From positions 1 to 64,000 of the forward strand of contig NZ_MRDE01000074.1 in NCBI RefSeq assembly GCF_001968835.1: a stretch of 64,000 nt of DNA, read 5' to 3'. This document shows positions 8,571-17,442 of this stretch, one piece after another. The translations under genes were made by a program, and so were the position numbers. The notes below the pieces were generated by a model, which was given only the letters and a program-made list of their open reading frames with translations, was not told the DNA's origin and searched no databases. Positions within the stretch are counted from its first letter, which is position 1, and every line of letters starts with the position of its first letter. The DNA comes from Tersicoccus phoenicis (lineage in GTDB: Bacteria; Actinomycetota; Actinomycetes; Actinomycetales; Micrococcaceae).

Positions 8571-11066
8571 TCAGTGCTTCCGTTCGCTGGGGGTGGATGG
8601 ATTCAGGCTAATGCGTCCGACGGCGACGCCGGTGGCCAGGTCGTCGGCGAGGCGCTGCAGGTCGGCGGCGCGTTCCCGGGTGCGGCGTTGCAGCTCCTGC
8701 AGGCGGGTCAGCGCCGCGGCCAGGGCCGCCGACTCCGGCTCCGGGACCCGGGGCACCCGCCACTGCCGCCACCGTCGTTCCCCGGGTTCCTGGGCGTTGA
8801 TGGCCGCGGCGAGCAGGTGGGCGCTCAGCCCGCCGGGGTCGGTGGCGTCGATCCGCAGGATCCGGGCGGGGAAGGCGACGACGGCGCCACCGTGGACGTC
8901 GACGACGGCGGCCGGACGGGGCGTAGCGGCGAAGACGACGTCGCCGGGCTCGGTTAGCCGCGCCGCCGGGTGGTCCCGGGTGAAGGCGAGCAGGTCGACG
9001 TGGCGGGTCTCCGGTGGCGGGGCACTCAGTTCCGGCGGGCCGAGCACCGGGGTGCCGGTGTCGCTCTCCGTCTCACCTTTCAATCTTGTCCCCGGTAGGC
9101 AGCGCAGGTGGCCGGCGTCGATGGCGGCGCCGATGCTCACCCGGGCCGGTACCGGTTCGTGTGCGACCGCGGTGGCGGTGATCCCCGACAGCCCGGGCAG
9201 GGGTGCGGCGACGGCGTTCAGTAGCGCCTCGAGGGCGACGGCGTGCTCGGCCGGCGATGCGGTGGTGGTGCGCCGGAGCGGTGTGGCGCCGTTCCTCGTG
9301 CCGCTTCCTGAGCCGTTGTCGGCGCCCGTTGCCGGGCCCTTCTCCTTCTCCGCACCTGTCACCACGCCGACCAGGGCGCCGTTGGAGGCGGTCAGCGTGC
9401 GGGTCGGCACCAGCCGGCCGAACCGGAAGGCGCGAGCGGCGAACTGGCCGCGGTCACCGTCGGCGCCGGCGAGGGTCGCGGTGATGTCGGAGACCAGATC
9501 GCCGACAACGACGTCGTCCAGGGTGCCGGCGGAGAGGTCGGCGACGAGGGTGTAGCGCTGGTCCGTCTCGGGGAGCGTGTCCGGCCACGACGACGCCGGC
9601 CCGAGCACCCAGAGGGCCTGGGCCTCCCGCGGCCGACCCGGCAGCAGCCCCGCCGGCAGCCGGATCACGCAGCGCACCCGGCCCGAGCGCAGGACGCCGG
9701 CGCGCAGGGTGGTCTCGGCGGCGTCCGGCCGGGCGTCGGTCAGGACGGCGGCGGGTCCGAGGATCAGGGCCCGGTCGGCGTCGGTCAGCTCGAGGGCGAG
9801 CGCGTCGACGGCCGCCAGCATGTCGGTGGCGGCGGTGGTGCTGGCGCTGGTGCTGGTGGACAGCTGCAGCAGGTGCAGGGCCGCCGTCGGTAACGGCTCA
9901 CCGGTCCGGTACGACACCCAGGGCCGGCGCTGGGCGCACAGTCGACGGCGTGTGAGCCGCCCGGTGGCTGCGGTATCGGTGGTGGCGGTGGCTGCGGCAC
10001 CGCCGGCGTTGGGCGTGCCGTCGGTGCTACTGGCGCTGGTGTCCTCGGTGGCGGCGGGACCGACGGCGCTGCCGACGCCGGTGTCCTCGCTCTCGTCGAC
10101 CAGGCGCACGACCGGGTAGATCACCTCATCGAGCCGCTCCAGGACGGCGAGCAGCGCGTCGCTGCCGCCCGGTGAATGATCGACCAGCACCGGCTTCAGT
10201 TCGTGCGCGATCGGCCCGGTACGTGGATCACCGGTCGAGCCTGCTCTGAGTTGCCCGGCCGGCCCGGTGCTCAACTCGTCGGCATCCTCGCTCAGTCGAG
10301 CAGTCAGCTGAAGGGCCAGCTCCGCGGCCAGTGCGGCGAGCAGCCGATGCGCCACCGGAGTCAGCCGCGAGCCGCCGAGCAGCGAATGACCGAGCAAGGG
10401 GCCGCCGGTCAGCGAACCACCGGCCGATGAACCGCCGGCTGTCGAGCCGCCGACCAGTAGCTCGACGGCGTCGGCGGCGTTCCAGGCAGCATCCGCGGTC
10501 CGGTCGGCCAGATCGGTCCAGTAGTTCACACGATTGGCTGTGTCGCCGTCCGTGCCAGCGGCGGCACGACTAATTACGTCGGCAGGGGCACCACCGGCAT
10601 CCTGCTCGCCGTCACCGGACGCGCCACCGCCGACACCGCCGTCGAGCGCGGCGATCTCCCGGTAGAGGCAGGCGTCGTCGGGGTCCTCGGCGTCGGCAGC
10701 GTCGAGCAGGTCGGCGCGGGTCAGGCCGGTCAGGGGAGTGCCGAGGGCGGCGCTGAGTGCGAGCAGGGCCGTCAGGGTGTCGGTGTGGCGGCGGCGGTCC
10801 TCGGCCGTGCCGAGCGGTCGGGCGTGCAGGACGGCCTCGATGGTGGCCGCCGGGTTGTTGCCGCGGCCGGTGGCGGACAGCCAGGCGACGACGTCGTCGA
10901 GGTCGAACCGCTCCTGCTGATCACCGTTCGAGGCCGGCAGCGGTGTCGGGAACGGGGTGGCGGTGCCGCGGCTGCGGGTCCGCCACACGGTCACGACCGG
11001 TCGCTTGACCCGGGTGAGCGCGGCGATGTCGGGCAGGGACAAGCACAGCCGCCCGTCCGTCGTCAT
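8571..11066 (-). CDS. HTH / degenerate N6-methylase / TRD-like fusion protein
   Basis: This 831-residue protein is first in the hsd operon and abuts hsdM with no gap. Three parts are visible. Residues about 8-30 look like a small helix-turn-helix (LSLPDIAALTRVKRPVVTVW). Residues about 440-560 resemble the C-terminal half of an HsdM fold (VRCVIRLPAGLLPGRPREAQ, then ALWVLG), but no motif I (DPxxGSGG) or NPPF/NPPY was found anywhere. Residues about 640-820 look like half an HsdS: LTEPGDVVFAATP, WRQWRVPRVP, then a coiled coil LTRLQELQRRTRERAADL. It may bind DNA and tune specificity or expression of the system rather than methylate. The long acidic/Gly-rich middle is low in complexity. Function is inferred only. 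Confidence 0.6.
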   Translation of the reverse strand: MTTDGRLCLSLPDIAALTRVKRPVVTVWRTRSRGTATPFPTPLPASNGDQQERFDLDDVVAWLSATGRGNNPAATIEAVLHARPLGTAEDRRRHTDTLTALLALSAALGTPLTGLTRADLLDAADAEDPDDACLYREIAALDGGVGGGASGDGEQDAGGAPADVISRAAAGTDGDTANRVNYWTDLADRTADAAWNAADAVELLVGGSTAGGSSAGGSLTGGPLLGHSLLGGSRLTPVAHRLLAALAAELALQLTARLSEDADELSTGPAGQLRAGSTGDPRTGPIAHELKPVLVDHSPGGSDALLAVLERLDEVIYPVVRLVDESEDTGVGSAVGPAATEDTSASSTDGTPNAGGAAATATTDTAATGRLTRRRLCAQRRPWVSYRTGEPLPTAALHLLQLSTSTSASTTAATDMLAAVDALALELTDADRALILGPAAVLTDARPDAAETTLRAGVLRSGRVRCVIRLPAGLLPGRPREAQALWVLGPASSWPDTLPETDQRYTLVADLSAGTLDDVVVGDLVSDITATLAGADGDRGQFAARAFRFGRLVPTRTLTASNGALVGVVTGAEKEKGPATGADNGSGSGTRNGATPLRRTTTASPAEHAVALEALLNAVAAPLPGLSGITATAVAHEPVPARVSIGAAIDAGHLRCLPGTRLKGETESDTGTPVLGPPELSAPPPETRHVDLLAFTRDHPAARLTEPGDVVFAATPRPAAVVDVHGGAVVAFPARILRIDATDPGGLSAHLLAAAINAQEPGERRWRQWRVPRVPEPESAALAAALTRLQELQRRTRERAADLQRLADDLATGVAVGRISLNPSTPSERKH

Positions 11067-11350
11067 CCCCGCCCTCCGCTCTTCGACCGGCCGACGCTCC
11101 CACCGGCTTGCTCTTCCACCGCCACCGTGCCCGGCCGCTGCCTCACCGGCAGGCTATCGGTCCCCGCCGACGAAATGCGCGATCCGCCGATAAGAGGGGT
11201 TATCGGGTCGATCCGGCCATTGAACACGCGCCGACTCCTAGCGTCTGACCTGCGACGCCGGATGACGGTGCCGCGGACGGCGGGGTCACGCGTCAGGGGG
11301 GATGGCCCCGCCGTCGTCGACCTCATCAGCACCCATCGCAGGAGTGAACC

Positions 11351-12154
11351 ATGAACCGGAACCCGTGGACGTCCGGCCCGAACGACCCGGAGACGCCCGA
11401 GCCGGGCGCAATCGACCCCGCAACCCGCCATCTCGACCCGGCCGAGCTCCATCAGGACGCGGACGCGGCCACCGGACCCGACCTGGCTCACCCGGACTCG
11501 GCTGACCCCGAAGGCGTCGACCCGACGCCGACCGAGCCCGTCGCCACCCGGTCGCGCCGGCGTCCGTCGCGTGCCGTGTGGATCGCGAGTGCCGTGGCTG
11601 TCACCGCGCTGTTGAGCGGCGTCGTCGTCGGCGGCGCCATTGCCGACCCGACGACGTCGGAGGCGTACCAGAGCCTCACCCGGGACAAGCAGGCCGTCGA
11701 GGGGGAGCGCGACCAGCTGCGCACCGACTACGCGGCCGAGCAGGAGAAGTACACGGCCGAGCGCGAGAAGTACCTGGTCCTCGAGAACGGGATCTCGGGC
11801 CGGGAGACGGACGTCGCGGCCCGGGAGACCGCCGTGGCGAAGGCCGAGGGCACCGTCAAGGACGCCGAAGCGGCGGTCAAGAAACGCGAGGCCGCCGTCA
11901 CCAAGACGGAGCAGACCAAGGCAGCCAACACCGTCTCGGACGGCACCTGGACGGTCGGGACCGACCTCGCGCCGGGCACGTACCGGACCACCGCGGCCGT
12001 GGGCAGCACCTGCTACTGGGGCATCTACGCCAGCGGGTCCAACGGCGGCGACATCATCGAGAACGACCTCCCGGGTGGGGGCCGCCCCGTCGTCACCCTC
12101 GCCGCCGGCCAGGACTTCAGCACCCAGCGCTGCGGGTCCTGGGAGAAGCAGTGA
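11351..12154 (+). CDS. Membrane-anchored coiled-coil protein with exported C-terminal domain
   Basis: The product is 267 residues. An acidic, Pro-rich N-terminus (about 1-75) precedes one membrane segment (about 77-100, WIASAVAVTALLSGVVVGGA). A charged coiled coil follows (about 110-195, repeated Ala/Glu/Lys heptads such as VAARETAVAKAEGTVKDAEA). The final domain contains DGTWTVGTDLAPGTYR and CYWGIYASG, a small beta-rich module common at the C-terminus of exported actinobacterial proteins, with two Cys that could form a disulphide. The start ATG 11351 follows GGAGTGAACC. It is probably anchored with the C-terminus outside. The next gene, a lipoprotein, lies 56 bases downstream. No specific function is known to me. 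Confidence 0.75.
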   Translation: MNRNPWTSGPNDPETPEPGAIDPATRHLDPAELHQDADAATGPDLAHPDSADPEGVDPTPTEPVATRSRRRPSRAVWIASAVAVTALLSGVVVGGAIADPTTSEAYQSLTRDKQAVEGERDQLRTDYAAEQEKYTAEREKYLVLENGISGRETDVAARETAVAKAEGTVKDAEAAVKKREAAVTKTEQTKAANTVSDGTWTVGTDLAPGTYRTTAAVGSTCYWGIYASGSNGGDIIENDLPGGGRPVVTLAAGQDFSTQRCGSWEKQ

Positions 12155-12210
12155 ACGCCACCATCACCACCAGTCACAGCGCCAGCCACACCATCAGTCA
12201 GGAGATCACC

Positions 12211-12792
12211 ATGTTCCGCACCACCCTGTCCCGCAGCTCGTTGCGCCGCATCGGCACCGTCACCACCGGGCTCGCCCTGGCCGGCAGCCTCGCGGCCTGC
12301 GGATCCAGCACGACGGCGGCGGACTCCGATTCCACGGCTGCAGCTTCCTCGGCAGTATCCTCTGCCGCACCGTCGTCCGCCGCTGCCGCCGATGCCACAC
12401 CGGCCGGTCCCGTCGTCGGCAAGCCCTTCACCGCGGACATGGGCAAGGGGAACGTCGCCCGGATCACCATCGTGTCGGCGAAGTACAGCACGGGGTCGGT
12501 CGGCCAGTTCGCGCCCGCGCCGACCAAGGGCGGCTACCTCGTCCTCGACGTGCTCTGGGAGACGGAGAAGGGCACGACGACGTCGAACCCGCTCTACTTC
12601 GCGGCCAAGGACGCGCAAGGACGGAAGTCGGACACAATCCTCGGGGCGGACGGCCAGCTCGGATCCGGTGAAGTGCCGGCGGGGGACAAGACCCGCGGCG
12701 TGGTCGCCTTCGACATCGCGAAGGGCCCGACGACGGTCATCGTCACCGACCAGCTGCTACAGGAGGCGGCCCGGGTGCCGGTCAAGGTGTGA
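12211..12792 (+). CDS. DUF4352-type lipoprotein
   Basis: The product is 193 residues and has a signal peptide with lipobox LAGSLAAC, so it should be lipid-anchored on the outer face of the membrane. A Ser/Ala-rich linker (about 30-60) leads to a beta-sandwich domain of the DUF4352 kind: ARITIVSAKYSTG, GGYLVLDVLWE, SNPLYFAAKDAQG, VPAGDKTRGVVAFDI. Such domains are Ig-like and of unknown ligand. The ATG at 12211 has CAGGAG about seven bases upstream. It lies between two other envelope genes on the same strand and may be co-transcribed with them. Confidence 0.8.
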   Translation: MFRTTLSRSSLRRIGTVTTGLALAGSLAACGSSTTAADSDSTAAASSAVSSAAPSSAAAADATPAGPVVGKPFTADMGKGNVARITIVSAKYSTGSVGQFAPAPTKGGYLVLDVLWETEKGTTTSNPLYFAAKDAQGRKSDTILGADGQLGSGEVPAGDKTRGVVAFDIAKGPTTVIVTDQLLQEAARVPVKV

Positions 12793-12852
12793 AGGCGTCC
12801 CTTACCGTTGGGCTTCCGGCCCCTTCATCGCTCGCATCATCGGGGGAACACC

Positions 12853-13221
12853 ATGACCCAGTCACTGTCTACCAACGCGCAGTACGCGCCCGTCAGGGGG
12901 CCCGTGGCGCACGGCGCCGGCTCGCTCTACGAGTTCCGCGGGGGTGCCGGCACCTGGTTCGCCACCGAACTCGTCGGCGCACTGCTCATCGTCTTCACGC
13001 TCGGCTTCGGTTACCCGTACGCCATCGTCATGTCGGAGCGTTGGCGTGCCGAGAACACCTACCTGAACGGTCACCAACTCAAGTTCGTCGGCAGCGGTAG
13101 CGCCATGTTCGGTCTCTGGGTCAAGTGGTTCCTGCTGTGCCTGATCACGCTGGGGATCTACTCGTTCTGGGTGGCTCCGCGAATGATGAAGTGGCGCACC
13201 GAGAACACGGTGCTCGCCTGA
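12853..13221 (+). CDS. Small DUF898-like membrane protein
   Basis: The product has 122 residues and two predicted membrane helices (WFATELVGALLIVFTLGFGY and MFGLWVKWFLLCLITLGIYS). The segment YEFRGGAGTW and the paired pattern of a helix followed by W+R-rich loops (MSERWRAENT, MMKWRTENT) resemble the DUF898/YjgN family. The start ATG 12853 follows GGGGGAACACC; a longer frame from 12808 has no better ribosome site. It is third in a run of envelope genes; function unknown. Confidence 0.7.
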   Translation: MTQSLSTNAQYAPVRGPVAHGAGSLYEFRGGAGTWFATELVGALLIVFTLGFGYPYAIVMSERWRAENTYLNGHQLKFVGSGSAMFGLWVKWFLLCLITLGIYSFWVAPRMMKWRTENTVLA

Positions 13222-13226
13222 TCGGC

Positions 13227-13622
13227 TCAGCCGGCTGACGCTGTCGGAGGGCGCCGGACGTCGACCAAATCGTTGATCAACGCGAAGTCGGCGAGATTGT
13301 GGGTGAGTAGAGGCACGCGCTCGACGGCGGCCGTCGCGGCGATGGCGAGATCGATCTGGCGGCGCCGTGGCTGGCCGCCTCGTTGCCGTACCGCGGCGGC
13401 CAGTCGCCCCCACGTCCGCGCGATCTCAAGTGTGATCGGGATTGGTTCGAAGGCCGCTTCGACGGTGGCCAGTCGAACGGTGCGGCGGGCCCGCTCGTCG
13501 TCGTCGGTGGCTACCAGGACACCGAAGTGAAGCTCGGTGAGCGAGACGACGCTGATGGCGGCTTCGACGTCGACGGGCGCGTCGTTCGCGATGAGCACCG
13601 ACGTGTCGAGGACGACTCTCAT
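13227..13622 (-). CDS. vapC: VapC-type PIN-domain toxin
   Basis: This is a 131-residue PIN-domain ribonuclease, the expected toxin of a vapBC pair. Acidic residues of the metal site are visible: Asp in VVLDTSVLIA near the start, Glu in SLTELHFG, Asp in QIDLAIAATA and Asp in HNLADFALI. The start ATG 13622 overlaps the antitoxin stop as ATGA. The target RNA is unknown; VapC toxins typically cut tRNA or rRNA. Confidence 0.92.
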   Translation of the reverse strand: MRVVLDTSVLIANDAPVDVEAAISVVSLTELHFGVLVATDDDERARRTVRLATVEAAFEPIPITLEIARTWGRLAAAVRQRGGQPRRRQIDLAIAATAAVERVPLLTHNLADFALINDLVDVRRPPTASAG

Positions 13623-13864
13623 GACGTGAAGGGGTCCGCCAAACCGGCGTCGAGCTGGGTCAGGTCGGCCTCGAGGGTTTGAGGTGCGGGCTCCTGCCAG
13701 ACCTTCGTCAGGGATGGACCACTGACCCAACGGCGCCGGGACGCCGGATGCAGCTCCGCTACCGGCCTGCCGGCGACGGTCACGGTCAACACCTCGCCGG
13801 ACTCGACGCGGCGAAGCACCTCGCCCACGTGGTTGCGGAGTTCTTTCTGCGGGATCACGCCCAT
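13619..13864 (-). CDS. vapB: VapB/Phd-type antitoxin
   Basis: This 81-residue antitoxin neutralises the adjacent VapC and probably represses the operon. The N-terminal DNA-binding half has the Phd/YefM look (VIPQKELRNHVGEVLRRVES, then GRPVAELHPAS); the C-terminal tail (KVWQEPAPQTLEADLTQLDA) would wrap the toxin. ATG 13864 is preferred; a TTG three codons upstream is possible. An inverted repeat sits directly upstream. A second, toxin-less paralogue lies at 17085-17330. Confidence 0.9.
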   Translation of the reverse strand: MGVIPQKELRNHVGEVLRRVESGEVLTVTVAGRPVAELHPASRRRWVSGPSLTKVWQEPAPQTLEADLTQLDAGLADPFTS

Positions 13865-13874
13865 GCCCACCAAG

Positions 13875-13890
13875 GTAGCAGTTCTGCTAC
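13875..13890. promoter_or_regulatory. Likely vapBC operator palindrome
   Basis: GTAGCAG-TT-CTGCTAC is a perfect 7-base inverted repeat ending 10 bases before the antitoxin start. Its place and symmetry fit autorepression by the VapB-VapC complex, as known for this family. Confidence 0.7.
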
Positions 13891-14015
13891 GGCGGTGGAA
13901 TCAGGGCCCTTGGAGCCGCCGGAGATAATCTTCTACTCGGTGCCGACGCATGGCTCCACGCGGCTCCACAGCGGCGAATCCGGCCATCTTGTCCCTTACC
14001 TCGCGCCACTAGCCA

Positions 14016-14909
14016 CTACGCACGTCGCGCGCGCCGACCGGGAAACCCGATCCGGTCCAGGTCGTTGGCGGCGATGACGGTTGCGTCCCCGGACCGCGCC
14101 CGGGCCTGCTCGGCCAGGGGAGCGACGTCGCCGTACCGGGCAGAGAAATGGGTCAGGACGAGGGTGCCCACACCGCCACGACGGGCCAGTTCGCCCGCCT
14201 GCCCGGCCGTGAGGTGCCGGTACCGCGCGGCCAGGTCGGCGTCGTCGTCGGCGAACGTCGCCTCAGCCACCAGCACGTCCGCGCCGTCGACCAGCTCCTC
14301 GGCCCCGGCGCACGGGGCGGTGTCCATGACGAAGGCGAACCTCTGTCCGGGTCGGGTCACGCTCACGTCGTCCAGCCGCACGCCGCCGAGCCGGCCCTCC
14401 CGCTGGAGCCGCCCGACGTCGGGCCCCTCGATGCCGGCCGCCTGCAGCCGCGCGGGCAGCATCGTGCGACCGTCGGGTTCGACCAGGCGGTAGCCGTAGG
14501 CCTCGATGCGGTGGTCCAGGGGCCGCACGTGCAGGCCCGGGGCGACCTCCCCGCCGTCGTCGTGCGGGTGCAACCGGAGGTCGACGCCGGGGGTCGCCAG
14601 GGCGACCAGCGCACGGACGACCACCTCGCCCGAGGCGGGAAAGTGCAGGTGAACGGGGTGCGGGACACGGTCGAGGGCCATCCGCGAGAGGACACCGGGC
14701 AGCCCGTAGCAATGGTCACCGTGCACGTGGGTCAGGCAGATGCGCGTGATCTGGGTGGCTGAGACGCCGGCGCCGATCATCTGCCGCTGGGTGCCCTCGC
14801 CGGGGTCGAACAGCAGACCGTCGCCGTCCCAGCGCAGTAGGTACCCGTTGTGGTTGCGGTCCCTCGTGGGCACCTGGGAGGCGGTGCCGAGGACGACGAG
14901 TTCACGCAT
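14016..14909 (-). CDS. rnz: Ribonuclease Z
   Basis: This is a metallo-beta-lactamase-fold endonuclease that trims tRNA 3' ends. It has 297 residues. It shows LGTASQVPTRDRNHNG at the N-terminus, the zinc motif THVHGDHCYGLPG, an exosite-like segment, FVMDTA, EATF and the late LTHFSARY histidine. It starts at ATG 14909. It is divergent from the HNH gene that begins at 14993, sharing an 83-base intergenic region. The 151 bases downstream to the vapB start hold nothing else recognised beyond the vapBC operator. Confidence 0.93.
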   Translation of the reverse strand: MRELVVLGTASQVPTRDRNHNGYLLRWDGDGLLFDPGEGTQRQMIGAGVSATQITRICLTHVHGDHCYGLPGVLSRMALDRVPHPVHLHFPASGEVVVRALVALATPGVDLRLHPHDDGGEVAPGLHVRPLDHRIEAYGYRLVEPDGRTMLPARLQAAGIEGPDVGRLQREGRLGGVRLDDVSVTRPGQRFAFVMDTAPCAGAEELVDGADVLVAEATFADDDADLAARYRHLTAGQAGELARRGGVGTLVLTHFSARYGDVAPLAEQARARSGDATVIAANDLDRIGFPGRRARRA

Positions 14910-14992
14910 GGGTCGAGTGTGCCACTGTCAGAGTTATCCACAGGCGACCCGATTCGACGAGTTCTGTGGGTGGTGGTTGGTGTAGTGGAGAC

Positions 14993-16969
14993 ATGAAGAA
15001 GAAGTCTTCGGCACCGGAGCAGCCGCCACTGTCGGCCGACCTGTTCGGTGACGGCGCTGCCGGTCCGGTGGTGCCAGGACTTCCTGCTATCGTGCCCACC
15101 GATGCCGTCGGGCGGCTGGCGGAGGTGAGCGAGACCCTGAGCCTGGAAACGGCCGCGGCGGCGCTGGAGGACGTGCGCCGGCTCGAGTCCTGGCTCACCT
15201 GGACGAAGCATCGGCTGGTCGTGTCCACCATGCGTGCGGCTCGGGAGGATCAGCATCGCTGGGTGGATGAGTACCGCGCGTTCGACGACGACGACGCCGA
15301 CCCTGCGTCCGTTGCGGGTCGACGCGGGCTGTCCCGCGCCGACCAGATCGCGATCGGCGAGCGGACGGGCATCTCGGAGATCGCCGGTGCGCTGCAACTC
15401 TGCGAAGGCGCGGCCTTTCACCTGCTCAGGCGCGCGGAAATCCTGGCCGGGCAACTGCCGGCGACCGACGCCGCGTTGCGGGGCGGGCACGTGACGGCCT
15501 CTGCCGCCGCGCTCATCGTCGACGAGACGCAGGAGTACGTCTGCGATGTTGAAGCCAGCATCTCCGAGCAGCAGGCCGAGCCCTTCTCCCGCGCCCTGGC
15601 GCTGACGGAGGCCGGACTGCTGAGCCCAGCGATGCGCGGCAACACCACGGGCCAGTTGAGCGTCCGGGCGCGCCGGCTGCGGGAGCAGTGCCATCCGACC
15701 TCGTTCGCACAGCGGCACCAGGAGGCCCGGGCCGAGCGCTATGTGCGGATCTCGCCGGACCGCGATGGCATGGCGCGACTGTCGGCGTTGCTGCCAGCGG
15801 CTGTGGCCTGGCGCATCGACGGCCGGCTCTCCGCCATGGCCCGGCGACTTCAGGAGAGCGACGCGGCGCGGTCGGCAGTTCCCGACGGCGGGACCGGAAC
15901 GGGCACGGCTGGCGCTGGTGGATTCACCGAGCAGGGCGATACGCCGGCGGGGCGAGGTGGTGGCGGGCTCGGGGATGGCACCGGCGCCGGGTTCGTCCGC
16001 CCGGTTCCCCCGCCACGGACGATCGGGCAGCTTCGTGCCGATGTGCTCGCTGACCTCCTGTCCAAGTGGAGCCTCATGGACGCCGGCACGGACGCCGATG
16101 GGGCTGCCGATGAGGCCGCCGACGGTGCCGGAGGAGACGGGGCCAGCACGGAGGACGCGGTCGCCGACGGGGCCAGCACGGACGCCGACATTGTCACCGA
16201 GGGAGCCGGCGGAGCCGGTTCGACCACCACCGGCGGGGTCGGTTCGACCAGGACCGGCGGGGCCGGTTCCGGCAGGACCGGGACCGGAACCGGCGTGGCT
16301 CGCGGCTCCACCCGCACCGGTCGCGTCCGGTGGGCCGGAGGGGCCGGTTCGAGCAGGACCGGCTACATCGCCGACGAGCCGGCAGCGCCCCGCATCCTTC
16401 TCACGGTTCCGGCCGCCACGTTACTGCGATCGAGAGATGCCGAAACTGACGAGGATGGCCGCGACGAGGCCGCTGACGGCCCCGCGATCCTCGGCGCCTT
16501 CGGCCCGATCGCAGCGTCCGACGCGCGTGACCTTGCCGCCCGAGCAGCCTCCTTCATGATCGCCGTCATCGCCGATCAGATCGATGCACCCGGCCCGGCA
16601 CCGGGCGACGCGGCGCGGGTCGTCCCGGTGGTGCTCACCAACGGTCGGCAGTACCGGATCCCCGATCGATTGCGCAACGCGCTGCAGATCCGGGACGGCA
16701 CCTGTCGATTCCCGGGCTGCCGACGCTCGGCCGCCACCTGCGACATCGACCATGTGGTGCCCTGGGCCGACGGCGGCGAGACCACGCCGCAGAATCTGGG
16801 ACACGCATGCCGGAAACACCACGTGCTCAAGCACCACTCCGGGTGGTCCGTCGAGGCGGAGTCTCCGGACACCGGTGCCGGGGTCGGTACCGACGGGTCA
16901 GATCGGCTGATCTGGACGTCCCCGGCCGGTCGGCGGTACGTCTCCGAGCCGGAGCCGCCGCCCTTCTGA
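14993..16969 (+). CDS. DUF222/13E12-type HNH endonuclease-like protein
   Basis: This 658-residue protein belongs to the 13E12 repeat family common in many copies in actinobacterial genomes. The DUF222 helical part spans about 40-300. Low-complexity Gly/Ser/Thr-rich repeats (TTTGGVGSTRTGGAGSGRTG and similar) span about 390-460. The C-terminal HNH site reads CRFPGCRRSAATCDIDHVVP, followed by GGETTPQNLGHACRKHH. The ATG at 14993 (KKKSSAPEQ) follows GTGGAG; a longer frame starts at 14966 without a better site. Whether these proteins cut DNA in vivo and whether they are mobile is unclear. Confidence 0.88.
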   Translation: MKKKSSAPEQPPLSADLFGDGAAGPVVPGLPAIVPTDAVGRLAEVSETLSLETAAAALEDVRRLESWLTWTKHRLVVSTMRAAREDQHRWVDEYRAFDDDDADPASVAGRRGLSRADQIAIGERTGISEIAGALQLCEGAAFHLLRRAEILAGQLPATDAALRGGHVTASAAALIVDETQEYVCDVEASISEQQAEPFSRALALTEAGLLSPAMRGNTTGQLSVRARRLREQCHPTSFAQRHQEARAERYVRISPDRDGMARLSALLPAAVAWRIDGRLSAMARRLQESDAARSAVPDGGTGTGTAGAGGFTEQGDTPAGRGGGGLGDGTGAGFVRPVPPPRTIGQLRADVLADLLSKWSLMDAGTDADGAADEAADGAGGDGASTEDAVADGASTDADIVTEGAGGAGSTTTGGVGSTRTGGAGSGRTGTGTGVARGSTRTGRVRWAGGAGSSRTGYIADEPAAPRILLTVPAATLLRSRDAETDEDGRDEAADGPAILGAFGPIAASDARDLAARAASFMIAVIADQIDAPGPAPGDAARVVPVVLTNGRQYRIPDRLRNALQIRDGTCRFPGCRRSAATCDIDHVVPWADGGETTPQNLGHACRKHHVLKHHSGWSVEAESPDTGAGVGTDGSDRLIWTSPAGRRYVSEPEPPPF

Positions 16970-17084
16970 GGTAAGGGCCGACGCCGGCCGCACGAGGTCA
17001 CGGCCGCTGCAGGCTGCCCGCACCGTAGTGACTGTCGAGCATCGGCGTAGCCGTTGAGCGTCGGCGGATACGGGCCGCTGGCTG

Positions 17085-17330
17085 TCAGGGTCTCAACGGA
17101 TCGACGAGTTCGGCGCCCAACGGTTCGGGTCCGTCTCCCGCATGTTGCGCCGGGGAAGCGTCCCAGACCCGCGCCAGCTCAGGCCCCTTCACCCATCGGC
17201 GTGGCCCCACGGGGACGAGTTCGGCGACCGGCCGCCCGTCAACGACGACCGTGAAATCCTCTCCGGCCTCAACCTTCCGGAGTACCTCCGCACCGTGCTC
17301 GCAGAGCTCCTGCAACGGGATGACACCCAT
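17085..17330 (-). CDS. Orphan VapB/Phd-type antitoxin
   Basis: This 81-residue protein is a clear paralogue of the antitoxin at 13619-13864: both start MGVIP, share EVLR-VE-GE, GRPVAEL-P, RRWV-GP-L and VW at the same spacing, and have the same length. No PIN-domain gene follows: the 115 bases to the end of the HNH gene carry no toxin-like frame. It could cross-neutralise the nearby VapC, or be a leftover. It starts at ATG 17330. Confidence 0.82.
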   Translation of the reverse strand: MGVIPLQELCEHGAEVLRKVEAGEDFTVVVDGRPVAELVPVGPRRWVKGPELARVWDASPAQHAGDGPEPLGAELVDPLRP

Positions 17331-17442
17331 GGTCACCACACTACCGACCTGACCTGCTGCGACGACTGGCGTAGGGTGGACACGCACAAAACCGATCGAC
17401 GACGGCGTCAGCGGGTCAACCGGCGCGCCGGGAACGAGGACT

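Noticed and set aside
7278-8957. 559-residue plus-strand open frame
   Set aside because: It is antisense to hsdM and the end of the upstream fusion gene; no motif or start signal.
1110-11066. BREX, DISARM or another named multi-gene defence system
   Set aside because: No BrxZ-like phosphatase, BrxL, DrmA/B or similar genes are present; the locus is a type I restriction system with an added fusion gene and nuclease.
13227-13238. TCAGCCGGCTGA palindrome as terminator between the DUF898-like gene and vapC
   Set aside because: It has no loop and includes the vapC stop codon; too short to claim.
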